Source of the DNA: JBHHZI01 sp046757965
GTDB taxonomy: Bacteria > Acidobacteriota > Polarisedimenticolia > SMYD01
Assembly (NCBI GenBank): GCA_046757965.1
Contig: JBHHZI010000019.1
Span: 1-31,039 of the forward strand
Direction of reading: 5' to 3'
DNA: 31,039 nucleotides
Below, piece by piece: positions 1 through 8,077 of the stretch (within the stretch, counting starts at the first letter, position 1; every line of letters begins with the position of its first letter). The notes beneath the pieces are model-generated. The model was not told the DNA's origin, ran no database searches, and worked only from the letters and a program-made list of their open reading frames with translations. The position numbers were made by a program, and so were the translations under genes.

Positions 1-2
1 TG

Positions 3-101
3 TCGCTGACACCGGCCGAGATCGACGACCTGGTCGCCTTCCTGCACGCCCTGGATGGCCAGACGCCGAACCCGGTCGGTCCGCCCACGCCGCTGCACTG
101 A
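3..101 (+). CDS. C-terminal fragment of a probable c-type cytochrome / cytochrome c peroxidase-like protein
   Basis: Only the last 32 codons lie in the window; the gene begins before base 1 and ends with TGA at 99-101. The readable end contains LTPAEIDDLVAFLHALDG, followed by a Pro-rich tail. A T-x-x-E-x-x-D-L-V-A-F-L-x-x-L run just before the stop is the usual last helix of class I cytochrome c domains, as in di-heme cytochrome c peroxidases. The CxxCH heme motif would lie outside the window, so the assignment rests on this helix alone. The gene converges on the SGNH hydrolase gene with about 85 bases between them. Confidence 0.5.
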   Translation, partial: SLTPAEIDDLVAFLHALDGQTPNPVGPPTPLH

Positions 102-185
102 GCGCAGCCGGACGCCGGCGACGACGTCGCGATGGAGCGCCGAGAGGGATGGGCCGGGACACGGACAGGAACACGCATGCGACGC

Positions 186-1367
186 TCACCCATCGGGGGA
201 CGGCGAAGCCCCTCGTGAGGTGACAAGTGCGGCATCCACGCCGGATGCACGGCCTGCGACAATGGCGGCTGTCAACTTCTCCGCATAGAGCTGATTCAGG
301 TGGGCGGATGGATGCCCATCCGTCACATTGACTGCCAGCGACTCGTCGTTGAGGCGGGTGGCGATCTCGTCCTGGTGGTCGTACGTGATGAAGCCCGCCG
401 CGCGAGCCGCCTCCTCCGCCTGGTGGTACCACCTCAGATAGATGACCAGTTCGGAGTCCGGATGGACATAGTCGGTGGGCCGATCCGTGAACGTGCCCTG
501 GTTGAGGATCGCGAAGACCGGTGGCGGGAGACCTCGACGGGTCGCGATGGCACGAATCTCGGCAAGCGCGGCAACAAACGCGGACCACTCGGGAGAGTCC
601 TCGGCGTACGTTCTGTCGAGTGACTCCTGCCACGTGGGCACGAGGCCTGTGATCTCCGCCAGGCGGTGAACACCCTCGTCGACGAGCCGGCCCACATGCG
701 TCAGGCCGAGAGCCGCCAGACCACGCGCCGCGCCCCGTGAGATCCGTCCCGGGCCGCGATCAAAGCGGGCGCGTTCGATGCTGTAGTCCTGGCTGCGCGG
801 CTGGGGATCGTTGAGACAGAAGCCGACGACAATCAGATCGGGATCGACCGCGTCGGCGTACCGTCTCAGGATGTCCCGTTCCGCGGTGGTCGGCCCTCCC
901 ATGACACCGAAGTTCAGGACCTCGAACCGTGGTCCGCGCTCCGGGCGCCCGTCGGCAGCGCCGCCTGTCGTGGAGATCGCCGATCCATCCTCCCTGCCAT
1001 GCCCCGCGTTGAGCAACTTCTCCGCGATGTCGGTGTAGCGCTCGCCGACGGAAAGACCCGCTCCCCACGTGAGGGAATCACCCAGCACCATGACGCGATA
1101 CACATCGCGCGGCTTGGGCACCTCGAACTCGCGTCCCCGGAACCCCAGCCGGTTCACCTGGACCAGATGTCCCCAGGTGTAGAGGCCGTCGGGCTGCTCG
1201 CCGTTGGGCGGCAGAGACGGGGCGTTTGCCGCAAGCAGCAGCTCCAGGACGACCAGACAGGCCCCGATGAGCCCGGCGTTGACACCGACCACGAGCCCCA
1301 ACCGCCGGAATCGAGGCGCACCTGCCACGGCAGGCGGCTTCGTGCTGTCCTGAACGGGTCCTATCAT
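186..1367 (-). CDS. Membrane-anchored SGNH/GDSL hydrolase
   Basis: A 393-residue protein with one N-terminal membrane segment (about residues 23-46) followed by an extracytoplasmic SGNH-hydrolase fold. Visible family blocks are V-L-G-D-S-L with nucleophile Ser98 (block I), a Gly in N-F-G-V-M-G-G (block II), G-F-C-L-N-D with Asn186 (block III), and D-G-H-P near residues 350-353 giving the catalytic Asp and His (block V). Such proteins are esterases, or acyl-transferases and acetyl-esterases acting on envelope glycans; the substrate cannot be told here. An open frame extends 37 codons further upstream, but ATG 1367 is preferred because GGGAG precedes it by about 10 bases and the membrane segment then sits at the normal distance from the N-terminus. 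Confidence 0.8.
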   Translation of the reverse strand: MIGPVQDSTKPPAVAGAPRFRRLGLVVGVNAGLIGACLVVLELLLAANAPSLPPNGEQPDGLYTWGHLVQVNRLGFRGREFEVPKPRDVYRVMVLGDSLTWGAGLSVGERYTDIAEKLLNAGHGREDGSAISTTGGAADGRPERGPRFEVLNFGVMGGPTTAERDILRRYADAVDPDLIVVGFCLNDPQPRSQDYSIERARFDRGPGRISRGAARGLAALGLTHVGRLVDEGVHRLAEITGLVPTWQESLDRTYAEDSPEWSAFVAALAEIRAIATRRGLPPPVFAILNQGTFTDRPTDYVHPDSELVIYLRWYHQAEEAARAAGFITYDHQDEIATRLNDESLAVNVTDGHPSAHLNQLYAEKLTAAIVAGRASGVDAALVTSRGASPSPDG

Positions 1368-1586
1368 CGATGTGGCTCTCCCGCGGGTCATATTCATCGC
1401 CGGGCCCCGGACAGATGATGCGGCGATGGGTGGTCTCCTCACGCGGTCACCATACGTCCTGCACGAACCGGCGGCCACAGCCGGCTCCAGGTCCCGGTCT
1501 CTTCCCCCTCCGGCGCCACTCGACGATCTGTTCAGCCCGGCGGGCGCGTCAGGCTCCGGCGGGCCTCAAAGCGAGCGTATCGCGGC

Positions 1587-2831
1587 TCACTCGACGCCAT
1601 CAACGTGGGGGAATGTGGCGGGAAGCGTGACCTCCAGCAGCTCCACGTCGGCCGAGGCGTCGGCGAGGCGGTGGGTCAGACGGGCGGGCACGACGAACGC
1701 ATCGCCGGCCGACAGCGTCCGGGAATCGTGGCCATCGGCGTGCAACGTGATCGAACCGGCAAGGACGAACAGGAAGACGAACTCCGCCTCGTGGCGCAAG
1801 GCGCGGGCAGGCGCGATCTCCGACCGGCGCGCCACCTGCACACCCGCAAGACCGCTGGTGGCCGCGGCGACGCCGATGTCCCGGGCGGTGAACCCCGCCA
1901 CGCGCCACGGGGCCCAGGTGGCCTCCGCGGCGCGGTGATGGACAAACGTCTGTGCACTGAAGACCCGTTCCGGGCGGCGGTCCGGGGTCGGGAGCGCAAG
2001 GACGTGGTCGGCGAACGTCTCGTGCTCTGCCGGCGAGCCGATCTCGATCACCTCCAGCCCGGGCGAGCAGGCGAGCACTCGATGGCGAATCCTCGGTGGC
2101 TGCAGCACACAATCGCCCGCCTGCAGCGTCAAGGGCGGACCCTGGTCCTCGTAGACCACACGGACCCATCCTTTGTAGCAGTAGATCATCTGGAACCGTA
2201 CATGGTGGAAGTGGACATAGTCCGGCACCGGCCCCCCTGCGGGAATCCGGATGTGCGAGGCCACGAAGCGCCCGCCCTGGCGATCGGGGATGAGGTCGCG
2301 GTAGAGCATGCCGGCGCGCCCTCTCACCCATGACGCGGCATCATCCAGCCGGGTCACCACGAACGATGGTGCCAGCGGCGGCAGACGGATCGCCGGGTCT
2401 GCCTCGACCAGCTCGATGCGGGTGCCATTCGGGGCCGTCAGCTCTTGCGCCCCGCCGGCCACGGCCTCCACGTCGTGGCAACGCAGCCGGAGAACACCCG
2501 GCGATGCGGGTCCGTTCCCCTGCAACCTCGGCGCGCCCGGGGCTTCGGCCCTCTCCGCACACAACCTCAGCCGCACGCCATGGCCCGCGATGACGGCCAC
2601 TGACGGGTGGTCGGCCGGAAAGATGGCCTCCAGGCGAAAGTCGAGCCGCGTCGTGAAGAACTCGAGAGTCTCGTCCAGATCGCGGCAGGGCAGCACCACC
2701 TCGGCGGCCGCGATGGCGTTGCCGCTCGTCTTCCCCGCCGGGCTCTCCTGAACCAGGCCGCTCTCTTCACGGCGCGCCATCTCCCCCGCGGCCGCTGTCG
2801 GGTGGTCGTTCCTTCCTGCGTCTTGCGTCAC
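1587..2831 (-). CDS. VOC (glyoxalase-like) domain fused to two cupin domains
   Basis: A 414-residue protein. Residues of about 42-140 look like a vicinal-oxygen-chelate half (V-V-L-P-C-R-D-L-D-E-T-L-E-F-F opening, G-x-R-L-R-L). Residues of about 185-275 form a cupin with a metal-type V-H-F-H-H motif and G-D-C-V-L-Q-P-P. Residues of about 330-410 form a second cupin with A-G-D-A-F-V-V-P. It is probably a soluble metal-dependent enzyme or small-molecule sensor; the substrate is unknown. The start is GTG 2831, which has AGGAG seven bases upstream; upstream in-frame ATGs lack a ribosome site. It stands alone, divergent from the osmC-like gene. Confidence 0.7.
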   Translation of the reverse strand: MTQDAGRNDHPTAAAGEMARREESGLVQESPAGKTSGNAIAAAEVVLPCRDLDETLEFFTTRLDFRLEAIFPADHPSVAVIAGHGVRLRLCAERAEAPGAPRLQGNGPASPGVLRLRCHDVEAVAGGAQELTAPNGTRIELVEADPAIRLPPLAPSFVVTRLDDAASWVRGRAGMLYRDLIPDRQGGRFVASHIRIPAGGPVPDYVHFHHVRFQMIYCYKGWVRVVYEDQGPPLTLQAGDCVLQPPRIRHRVLACSPGLEVIEIGSPAEHETFADHVLALPTPDRRPERVFSAQTFVHHRAAEATWAPWRVAGFTARDIGVAAATSGLAGVQVARRSEIAPARALRHEAEFVFLFVLAGSITLHADGHDSRTLSAGDAFVVPARLTHRLADASADVELLEVTLPATFPHVDGVE

Positions 2832-3070
2832 CCCGTTCTCCTGCCCCGGATGGGGGGCGAGTCTAGCAGGATGAGAGCCAGGCGATTCCCCGTCTCGGCG
2901 AGCGTCCGTTCGACGGGCACACTCCGATTCGAGAGGTGGCGCGGTCGGCCGGAGAGATCTCTTCATCCATCCCGACACATGCCTCTGACGACAGCCGCCC
3001 TGTCCAAGACCGGCGTGCGGCCCCGATCGACGTGATATTGTCAGACTCGATCTCGACGAAGGAGGCGATC

Positions 3071-3541
3071 ATGGCTGAGGTGGCGTACCGGTCGAAGGTT
3101 TCCATCATCCGCGAGCGCGGCCCGGAGCGCCTCGCCAAGCTCCCTGCCGGCGAGTCCGTGCCGTTCGGCGTCCACGGTGCCGTGGCGGCACACTACGGCG
3201 TCTCCATGTCGGACTTCTCGCCGGTCTCCACCACTCTCGATTACGTGGTTGCCGCCGCTGCCGGGTGACTGACCGGTACCTTCGGCGGTGCGCTGGAGGC
3301 TCGCAAGATTCCCGCCGGTGACGGCAAGCTGACCGCCGACGCCGAGGGCGAGATCGAATCCGTGGACGGTGTTCTCATCATCAAGCGCATTCACGTCGCC
3401 TACCACCTGCAGGTCGCCCCCGATGCGGACCGCGCGGTGATCGACCGCGTCATGGGCATGCACGCCGACCACTGTCCCGTCTACCGCAGCCTGCACCCCC
3501 AGATCCAGATCACGACGTCACTGGAGATCACTGCCGACTGA
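3071..3541 (+). CDS. OsmC-family selenoprotein (UGA at the peroxidatic Cys position)
   Basis: A 156-residue OsmC/Ohr-type thiol peroxidase read through an in-frame TGA at 3266-3268 (codon 66). ATG 3071 has AGGAGG five bases upstream. The frame is intact on both sides of the TGA: upstream T-T-L-D-Y-V-V-A-A-A-A-G, downstream L-T-G-T-F-G-G-A-L-E-A-R. In the family this position is the conserved reactive Cys (A-A-x-A-G-C-L-T-G-T). The partner Cys is kept in M-H-A-D-H-C-P-V-Y-R-S. An eight-base-pair hairpin begins 10 bases after the TGA. The likely role is reduction of organic or lipid hydroperoxides in the cytoplasm, with Sec as nucleophile. The alternative is a nonsense mutation in a Cys homolog, but a random stop would rarely land on this codon. 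A standard gene caller would give a 65-residue truncation. Confidence 0.85.
3279..3299 (+). promoter_or_regulatory. Putative bacterial SECIS hairpin of the osmC-like gene
   Basis: Arms 3279-3286 and 3292-3299 pair in all eight positions (two are G-U), closing a five-base loop GGTGC. The stem starts 10 bases after the TGA and the first loop G is 19 bases after it, inside the window known for bacterial SelB-recognised SECIS elements. Two adjacent Gs followed by U in the loop resemble the E. coli fdhF loop. Confidence 0.75.
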
Positions 3542-3701
3542 GGCACTGACGTCATGGAAGGGATCTTCCGTCCATCGGATGGGATCGATCCGCCGCCCCT
3601 GCACAGGCCCAGTCTCTCCCGGGTGACGACCGCCATCGACACTGCGGTCTGCCGGAACCGCCGCGATGAGGGCAGCCGTCCCGTAACATTCAACAATTCC
3701 C

Positions 3702-3730
3702 TTGACAGCCGTCACGCTTCCCGGTAGATT
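3702..3730 (+). promoter_or_regulatory. Sigma-70-type promoter of the sulfur operon
   Basis: TTGACA at 3702-3707 and TAGATT at 3725-3730 are separated by exactly 17 bases. The expected transcription start, about 3737-3738, coincides with the ATG of the leader peptide, so that peptide is probably translated from a leaderless mRNA. Confidence 0.85.
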
Positions 3731-3737
3731 GGCGCGC

Positions 3738-3818
3738 ATGAGACAGGTCCCCACCGGTTTGATGTGCATGTGTAAGAACTGTCCGAGCCATCGGAGCGGG
3801 GGGCGTCTGCCTGCGTAG
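3738..3818 (+). CDS. Cysteine-rich leader peptide (attenuator uORF)
   Basis: A 26-codon ORF beginning at the predicted transcription start, with no room for a ribosome binding site. Codons 9-15 read M-C-M-C-K-N-C, so three Cys codons (10, 12, 15) fall in six positions. The last Cys codon, TGT 3780-3782, lies 10 bases before the antiterminator segment. The stop is TAG 3816-3818, followed 29 bases later by an intrinsic terminator and then by sulfate-reduction genes. The arrangement is that of a classical amino-acid attenuator: ribosomes stalled for Cys-tRNA would leave the antiterminator free. Polycysteine leaderless uORFs are known ahead of sulfur operons in mycobacteria; the gene order here supports the same logic. 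Confidence 0.8.
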   Translation: MRQVPTGLMCMCKNCPSHRSGGRLPA

Positions 3819-3861
3819 CGTTTCATAGAACATCGCAAGACTGCATGAGGCCCACCGCTCC
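3793..3861 (+). promoter_or_regulatory. Antiterminator pairing of the cysteine attenuator
   Basis: The segment 3793-3804 (GGAGCGGGGGGC), inside the leader ORF, can pair with 3850-3861 (GCCCACCGCTCC), the 5' arm and loop of the terminator, in 11 of 12 positions. The two structures are mutually exclusive. A ribosome finishing the leader ORF would cover the first segment and let the terminator form. Confidence 0.75.
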
Positions 3862-3880
3862 CGAGGCGGTGGGCCTTTTT
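3848..3880 (+). terminator. Intrinsic terminator of the cysteine attenuator
   Basis: Arms 3848-3858 and 3866-3876 form a perfect 11-bp GC-rich stem with a seven-base loop, followed by TTTTT ending at 3880. It stands before, not after, the sulfur operon and so acts as an attenuator. Confidence 0.9.
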
Positions 3881-3960
3881 GGGTTTGCGGACACGTTTTC
3901 CTTCGCCGGATCGCCCCCTTGGTCGGCCTGGTGCATGAAATCGACTGGGAGAGTTGTGCG

Positions 3961-5352
3961 TTGTCGAATCAATTACACAATGAGTCGGTCAGGAATCGGG
4001 CCACATACCTGCCAGATGACATGACCCAGGCCGCGGAGGACCTGGGCGATGCCACGCCCCTGGCCCGCCTGCGCTGGGCGGTGGCGCGGTTCACGGACAG
4101 GCTGGTCTTCGCAACCGGTTTCGGTGCGGAGGGGTGCGTGCTGATCGACCTGATCGGCCGATTCCATCTTCCCGTCGACATCATCACACTCGACACGGGG
4201 CTGCTGTTCCCCGAGACGGTCTCCCTGTGGCGACGCCTCGAGAATCGATATGGCCTCTCCATCACCGCGGTGCGACCGTCACAGTCGGTGGAGGAGCAGG
4301 CGGCCACCCACGGTCCATGCCTGTGGGAGACCGACCCGGGCACCTGCTGCCATCGTCGCAAGGTCGAGCCGCTCCGTCGAGCGCTGACCGATCGCGCGGC
4401 GTGGCTGACGGCGATCCGCCGGGACCAGACACCGGCGCGTTCCACTGCCGGCATCGTCGAGTGGGACCAGCGGTTCTCGCTGGTGAAGATCAACCCGCTC
4501 ATCGACTGGACGGCGGCCCGGGTCGAACGGCACCTGGCCGCACACGATGTCCCGACCAATCCCTTGCGCCGGGACGGATTCGTCTCCATCGGCTGCCGGC
4601 CGTGCACGACGCCGGTGGCGGCCGGCGAGCACGAGCGAGACGGTCGCTGGCGCGGCACCGCAAAGACCGAGTGCGGCCTGCACACGATGCAGGCGGCGAG
4701 CAAGCGGTCGGCGGCGGGCGGCAACCTGGCAACGCCGGCGCCTCAGTTCACCGCGGCAGCGGTGCTGCCGGTCGGCCTGAGGCTTTCCGGGCGGGACGTG
4801 CTGGTGGTCGGTGGCGGCAGCGTGGCAATCGCCAAGGCCCGTGCCTTGCTCGAAACCGGCGCGCTCGTGCAGGTGGTGGCCACTGAAGTGTCCGCATCAC
4901 TGGCCGATCTGCCGGTTCGCATCGCCCGCCGGCCGTTTCAGCCGGAAGACCTGGACGCGGTCTGGTACGCGGTGGCCGCCGCGACGCCGGATGTCAATCG
5001 AGCCGTGGCGGCGGCGGCACACACCCGGCGTGTCCTCGTCAATGTCGTCGATGAGCCGGCCCTGGCCACCGCCTGGGCCACCAGCACCATCCGACGTGGG
5101 GGTGTGCATCTGTCCATCGCAAGTGACGGTCAGACGCCGGCGCTGTGCCGCCTGCTGCGCGAGGCGCTCGATCACCTGTTACCTGTCGACCTTCATCGCT
5201 GGTCTTACGTGGCCCGACACACACGGAGGAAATGGCGTGCCTCTCAGGTCCCGATGTCGGACCGCATCCCGGACCTCTTGACCACTCTCAATCGGATCTA
5301 CAGGTCGCCGCCGGCTCGCCTCTCGGATGGCACCTCGCCGGAGAATCCATGA
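3961..5352 (+). CDS. cysH: Fused APS reductase (CysH) and precorrin-2 dehydrogenase (Met8/CysG N-domain)
   Basis: A 463-residue bifunctional protein. Residues 1-245 are an assimilatory adenylyl-sulfate reductase: L-V-F-A-T-G-F-G substrate loop, the [4Fe-4S] cysteines C-C at 129-130 and C-R-P-C at 212-215, and the catalytic E-C-G-L-H with Cys238. The iron-sulfur cysteines point to APS rather than PAPS. Residues of about 270-440 match siroheme synthase Met8: a V-L-V-V-G-G-G NAD-binding loop, then the V-N-V-V-D-E-P strand. The fusion couples sulfite production with the cofactor needed by the next reductase. The start is uncertain: TTG 3961 has GGGAG about nine bases upstream, while ATG 4021 has no ribosome site. 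First full gene after the cysteine attenuator. Confidence 0.85.
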   Translation: MSNQLHNESVRNRATYLPDDMTQAAEDLGDATPLARLRWAVARFTDRLVFATGFGAEGCVLIDLIGRFHLPVDIITLDTGLLFPETVSLWRRLENRYGLSITAVRPSQSVEEQAATHGPCLWETDPGTCCHRRKVEPLRRALTDRAAWLTAIRRDQTPARSTAGIVEWDQRFSLVKINPLIDWTAARVERHLAAHDVPTNPLRRDGFVSIGCRPCTTPVAAGEHERDGRWRGTAKTECGLHTMQAASKRSAAGGNLATPAPQFTAAAVLPVGLRLSGRDVLVVGGGSVAIAKARALLETGALVQVVATEVSASLADLPVRIARRPFQPEDLDAVWYAVAAATPDVNRAVAAAAHTRRVLVNVVDEPALATAWATSTIRRGGVHLSIASDGQTPALCRLLREALDHLLPVDLHRWSYVARHTRRKWRASQVPMSDRIPDLLTTLNRIYRSPPARLSDGTSPENP

Positions 5353-5428
5353 GAACCGGTCGCATCGTCCTCTTCCAACGGAGCCGCCCCGTCCCGGATG
5401 TGGTGCCCACTTGGTGGCGAGGTGCGCG

Positions 5429-6199
5429 ATGACCGGGTGCGTTGCTCTCGTGGGCGCCGGACCGGGTGATCCGGACCTGCTGACCCGGGCCGCCGTCCGC
5501 TGCCTGCGCCGGGCCGACCTCGTCCTGCATGACGAGCTGGTCGACCCGCAGGTCCTGAGGTTCGCCCGCCAGGCGCGCTGTGTGCAGGTCGGCAAGCGCG
5601 GCGGACGGCGTTCCACCGACCAGGCGCTCATCGAGAAGATGATGATCCGGGCCGCCCGTCGCGGCCGATACGTCGTCCGGCTGAAGGGAGGCGATCCCGT
5701 CGTCCTCGGCCGTGGTGGCGAGGAGATGGTGGCGCTGGCCCACGCCGGCATCCCTTGCGAGGTGATTCCCGGCGTCACCGCCGCCGTCGCGGCACCGGAG
5801 CTGGCCGGCATCCCGCTCACGCGGCGGGGTGTGGCATCGGGGTTCGTGGTGGTCTCCGGACATGCCAGGGCGGCGTACGAGCCGATCCTCGCGGGTCTTG
5901 CGCCGGGTCGCGCCACGATCGTCGTTCTCATGGGACGAGATCGCCGCGGCCCGTTGCGGGATTTCCTGCTCCTCGCCGGCTGGCCACGGTCCACACCGGT
6001 GGCCATCGTCTCCGGGGCCGCTTCGAAACAGATGTTCGTGTCCAGAGGTGAGCTGCACGACCTCGCCCGTCTCGTCCTTGCCGATCCGGATCTTGCGGCA
6101 ACAATCGTCATCGGCGAGGTGGTGACCACGCTCGCCGCCCGGTCCATTCCCCTCCCACCGCCACGGGCTCTCGTGTCGACGGCTCGTTGCGCTCCATGA
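5429..6199 (+). CDS. cobA: Uroporphyrinogen-III C-methyltransferase (SUMT)
   Basis: 256 residues. Transfers two methyl groups from SAM to uroporphyrinogen III to give precorrin-2, the substrate of the dehydrogenase domain encoded just upstream. Family marks are the N-terminal V-A-L-V-G-A-G-P-G-D-P-D-L-L-T, the V-G-K-R-G-G stretch, R-L-K-G-G-D-P and V-I-P-G-V-T-A. ATG 5429 is chosen because GAGG lies six bases before it and the P-loop-like motif then starts at residue 7; an upstream in-frame ATG at 5327 would overlap the previous gene. Together with the Met8 domain and the sulfite reductase this gives a complete local siroheme supply. Confidence 0.9.
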   Translation: MTGCVALVGAGPGDPDLLTRAAVRCLRRADLVLHDELVDPQVLRFARQARCVQVGKRGGRRSTDQALIEKMMIRAARRGRYVVRLKGGDPVVLGRGGEEMVALAHAGIPCEVIPGVTAAVAAPELAGIPLTRRGVASGFVVVSGHARAAYEPILAGLAPGRATIVVLMGRDRRGPLRDFLLLAGWPRSTPVAIVSGAASKQMFVSRGELHDLARLVLADPDLAATIVIGEVVTTLAARSIPLPPPRALVSTARCAP

Positions 6200-6212
6200 C
6201 GGAGACCCTGCC

Positions 6213-8051
6213 ATGAAGATGCCCCCTGCCCGCCTGTCCGGAAGAACCCGCCCCTGGTTTGCTTCCGAGGACGATATCGATGAGTTCGTGGACATGCTCG
6301 CCCGCTTCGAGGCCGGCGACATCACGGCGGCCGAGTGGAAAGCCTTCCGCCTGGTGCGCGGGACATACGGCCAGAGACAGGAAGGTGATGTGCAGATGCT
6401 GCGCGTGAAGATCCCGCAGGGGATTCTCGACCGCGGTCAGCTCGACGCGCTCGCTGATGTGGCCGCGCGGTATTCGCGCGGCTTCGCTCACCTGACCACC
6501 CGCCAGAACGTGCAGGTGCACTTCGTCAAGCTCGCCGACGTCGAGCCGGCGCTCCGGCATCTGGCGGCCAGCGGCCTGACCACACGGGAGGCATGCGGGC
6601 ATGCGGTGAGAAACATCACGACCTGCCCGTGGGCCGGCGTGTCCCTGAGCGAACCGTTCGACGTGACCCCGTTCGCCGAGGCGATGACGAATCACCTGCT
6701 GCGACACCCGCTCAGTTCGACCCTGCCGCGCAAGTTCAAGATCGCCTTCGAGGGGTGTGCCGACGGCGACCATGCCTTCGCCGCCATCAACGATATCGGC
6801 TTTTCCGCCCGTATCGACACGGCATCCTGCCGTCTTGGGTTCGCGGTCACCGTTGGCGGCGGCACCTCCATCTGGCCGCGCAGCGGCCGGCTGCTGACCC
6901 CCTTCCTCCCGGCAGGTGACATCCTCGAGCTCGCGGAGGCCATGCTGAGAGTCTTCCACCGGCTGGGAGACCGGCAACGACTGTACCGCAATCGCCTGAA
7001 GTTCCTCATCAAATCCACCGGCTGGGACGCGTGGCAGGCCGCGGTGGAGACCGAACGATCCGAGATCCGGCGGTCAGGCGGCGTGCCGCTGCCCTTCCAC
7101 GCCGACCGGCCACCGGTGGAGACGGCTCCGCACGGCCAGCCTGTGGCGCCACCCTCGGTCCCGGTGCTGCGCCGCCTCGTCTCACCACACCATCTGCAAG
7201 GGCCTGGATTGTTGCCGGTGCCGGCGTCGACAGCTCCCGGCGCCATGGAAGCGGCGCGCTGGCGCCGTTCCAACGTCCGACGCCAGCACCAGCCCGGGTT
7301 CGTCACCGTGCTGCTCACCACGCCCCTCGGCGACCTGACTGTCGGACAGATGCGAGCGTGCGGCTGGCTGGCGGAAGCGTTCGGCGACGGCCTGGTGCGC
7401 ACCACCCATGCGCAGGACCTCCTCCTGCGCTGGGTCCCGGAGGCAGCGGTGGATGCCCTGCACCGGCGCCTGTGCACCATCGGGCTCGGGCGACCCGACG
7501 CCGGCACCATCGCCGACGTCACCAGTTGCCCTGGAGCTGAATCATGCAAGCTGGCGGTGACCCGTTCCCGCGGGCTGGCCCACCTGCTCTCGGACCGCTG
7601 GCAGCGCCGGCCCGATCGGGTCGATCTCGCCGGCGACCTGACCATCCGGATCAGCGGCTGCCCCAATGGCTGCGGCCTGCATCATGTCGCCGGTCTCGGC
7701 CTGCAGGGCAGCGCCCGGAAGTTCAACGGCCGGTTCCTGCCGCAGTACCTCCTGCTGGCCGGCGGCGGCAGCGGGCCGGACGGAGCCCGGTTCGGCCGCC
7801 GCGTGGCGAAGATTCCCGCGCGCCGCGTGGCGGCGGCCATCGAGCGGCTCCTGGATGTCTATGCGGCCGAGCATCTGCCCCACGAGACGGCCACCGACTT
7901 CTTTCAGCGGGTCGACCCCGGGCGGCTTCGTGCGGCCGTCGCCGACCTGGCGCAGGTTCGTCCGGAGGATCTGACCGAAGGCGACCTGTGTGACCTCGGG
8001 GAGACGGCTCCGTTTGCCCCCAGAACCACCGCCGGCGAATGCGCCAGCTGA
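6213..8051 (+). CDS. sir: Sulfite reductase hemoprotein (nitrite/sulfite reductase family)
   Basis: 612 residues, the usual length for ferredoxin-type siroheme reductases, with two ferredoxin-like and two siroheme/4Fe-4S domains. The cluster ligands are C-x5-C at Cys439/Cys445 (S-C-P-G-A-E-S-C) and C-x3-C at Cys483/Cys487 (C-P-N-G-C). An N-terminal L-T-T-R-Q-N-V-Q motif binds siroheme. It reduces sulfite to sulfide in six electrons; the context (APS reductase, homocysteine synthesis) favours sulfite over nitrite. ATG 6213 lies 13 bases after the SUMT stop. A second possible ATG (codon 3) is two codons downstream. Confidence 0.9.
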   Translation: MKMPPARLSGRTRPWFASEDDIDEFVDMLARFEAGDITAAEWKAFRLVRGTYGQRQEGDVQMLRVKIPQGILDRGQLDALADVAARYSRGFAHLTTRQNVQVHFVKLADVEPALRHLAASGLTTREACGHAVRNITTCPWAGVSLSEPFDVTPFAEAMTNHLLRHPLSSTLPRKFKIAFEGCADGDHAFAAINDIGFSARIDTASCRLGFAVTVGGGTSIWPRSGRLLTPFLPAGDILELAEAMLRVFHRLGDRQRLYRNRLKFLIKSTGWDAWQAAVETERSEIRRSGGVPLPFHADRPPVETAPHGQPVAPPSVPVLRRLVSPHHLQGPGLLPVPASTAPGAMEAARWRRSNVRRQHQPGFVTVLLTTPLGDLTVGQMRACGWLAEAFGDGLVRTTHAQDLLLRWVPEAAVDALHRRLCTIGLGRPDAGTIADVTSCPGAESCKLAVTRSRGLAHLLSDRWQRRPDRVDLAGDLTIRISGCPNGCGLHHVAGLGLQGSARKFNGRFLPQYLLLAGGGSGPDGARFGRRVAKIPARRVAAAIERLLDVYAAEHLPHETATDFFQRVDPGRLRAAVADLAQVRPEDLTEGDLCDLGETAPFAPRTTAGECAS

Positions 8052-8077
8052 AGAGACGAGAGACGAAAGGGACGACC

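Noticed and set aside
1599..2333. Long plus-strand open frames opposite the VOC-cupin gene
   Set aside because: They mirror the GC-rich codon pattern of the minus-strand gene, show no domain and have no ribosome site.
3071..3268. A 65-residue truncated OsmC pseudogene
   Set aside because: The frame continues past the TGA for 90 codons with full family similarity, and the stop sits on the catalytic Cys position with a hairpin behind it.
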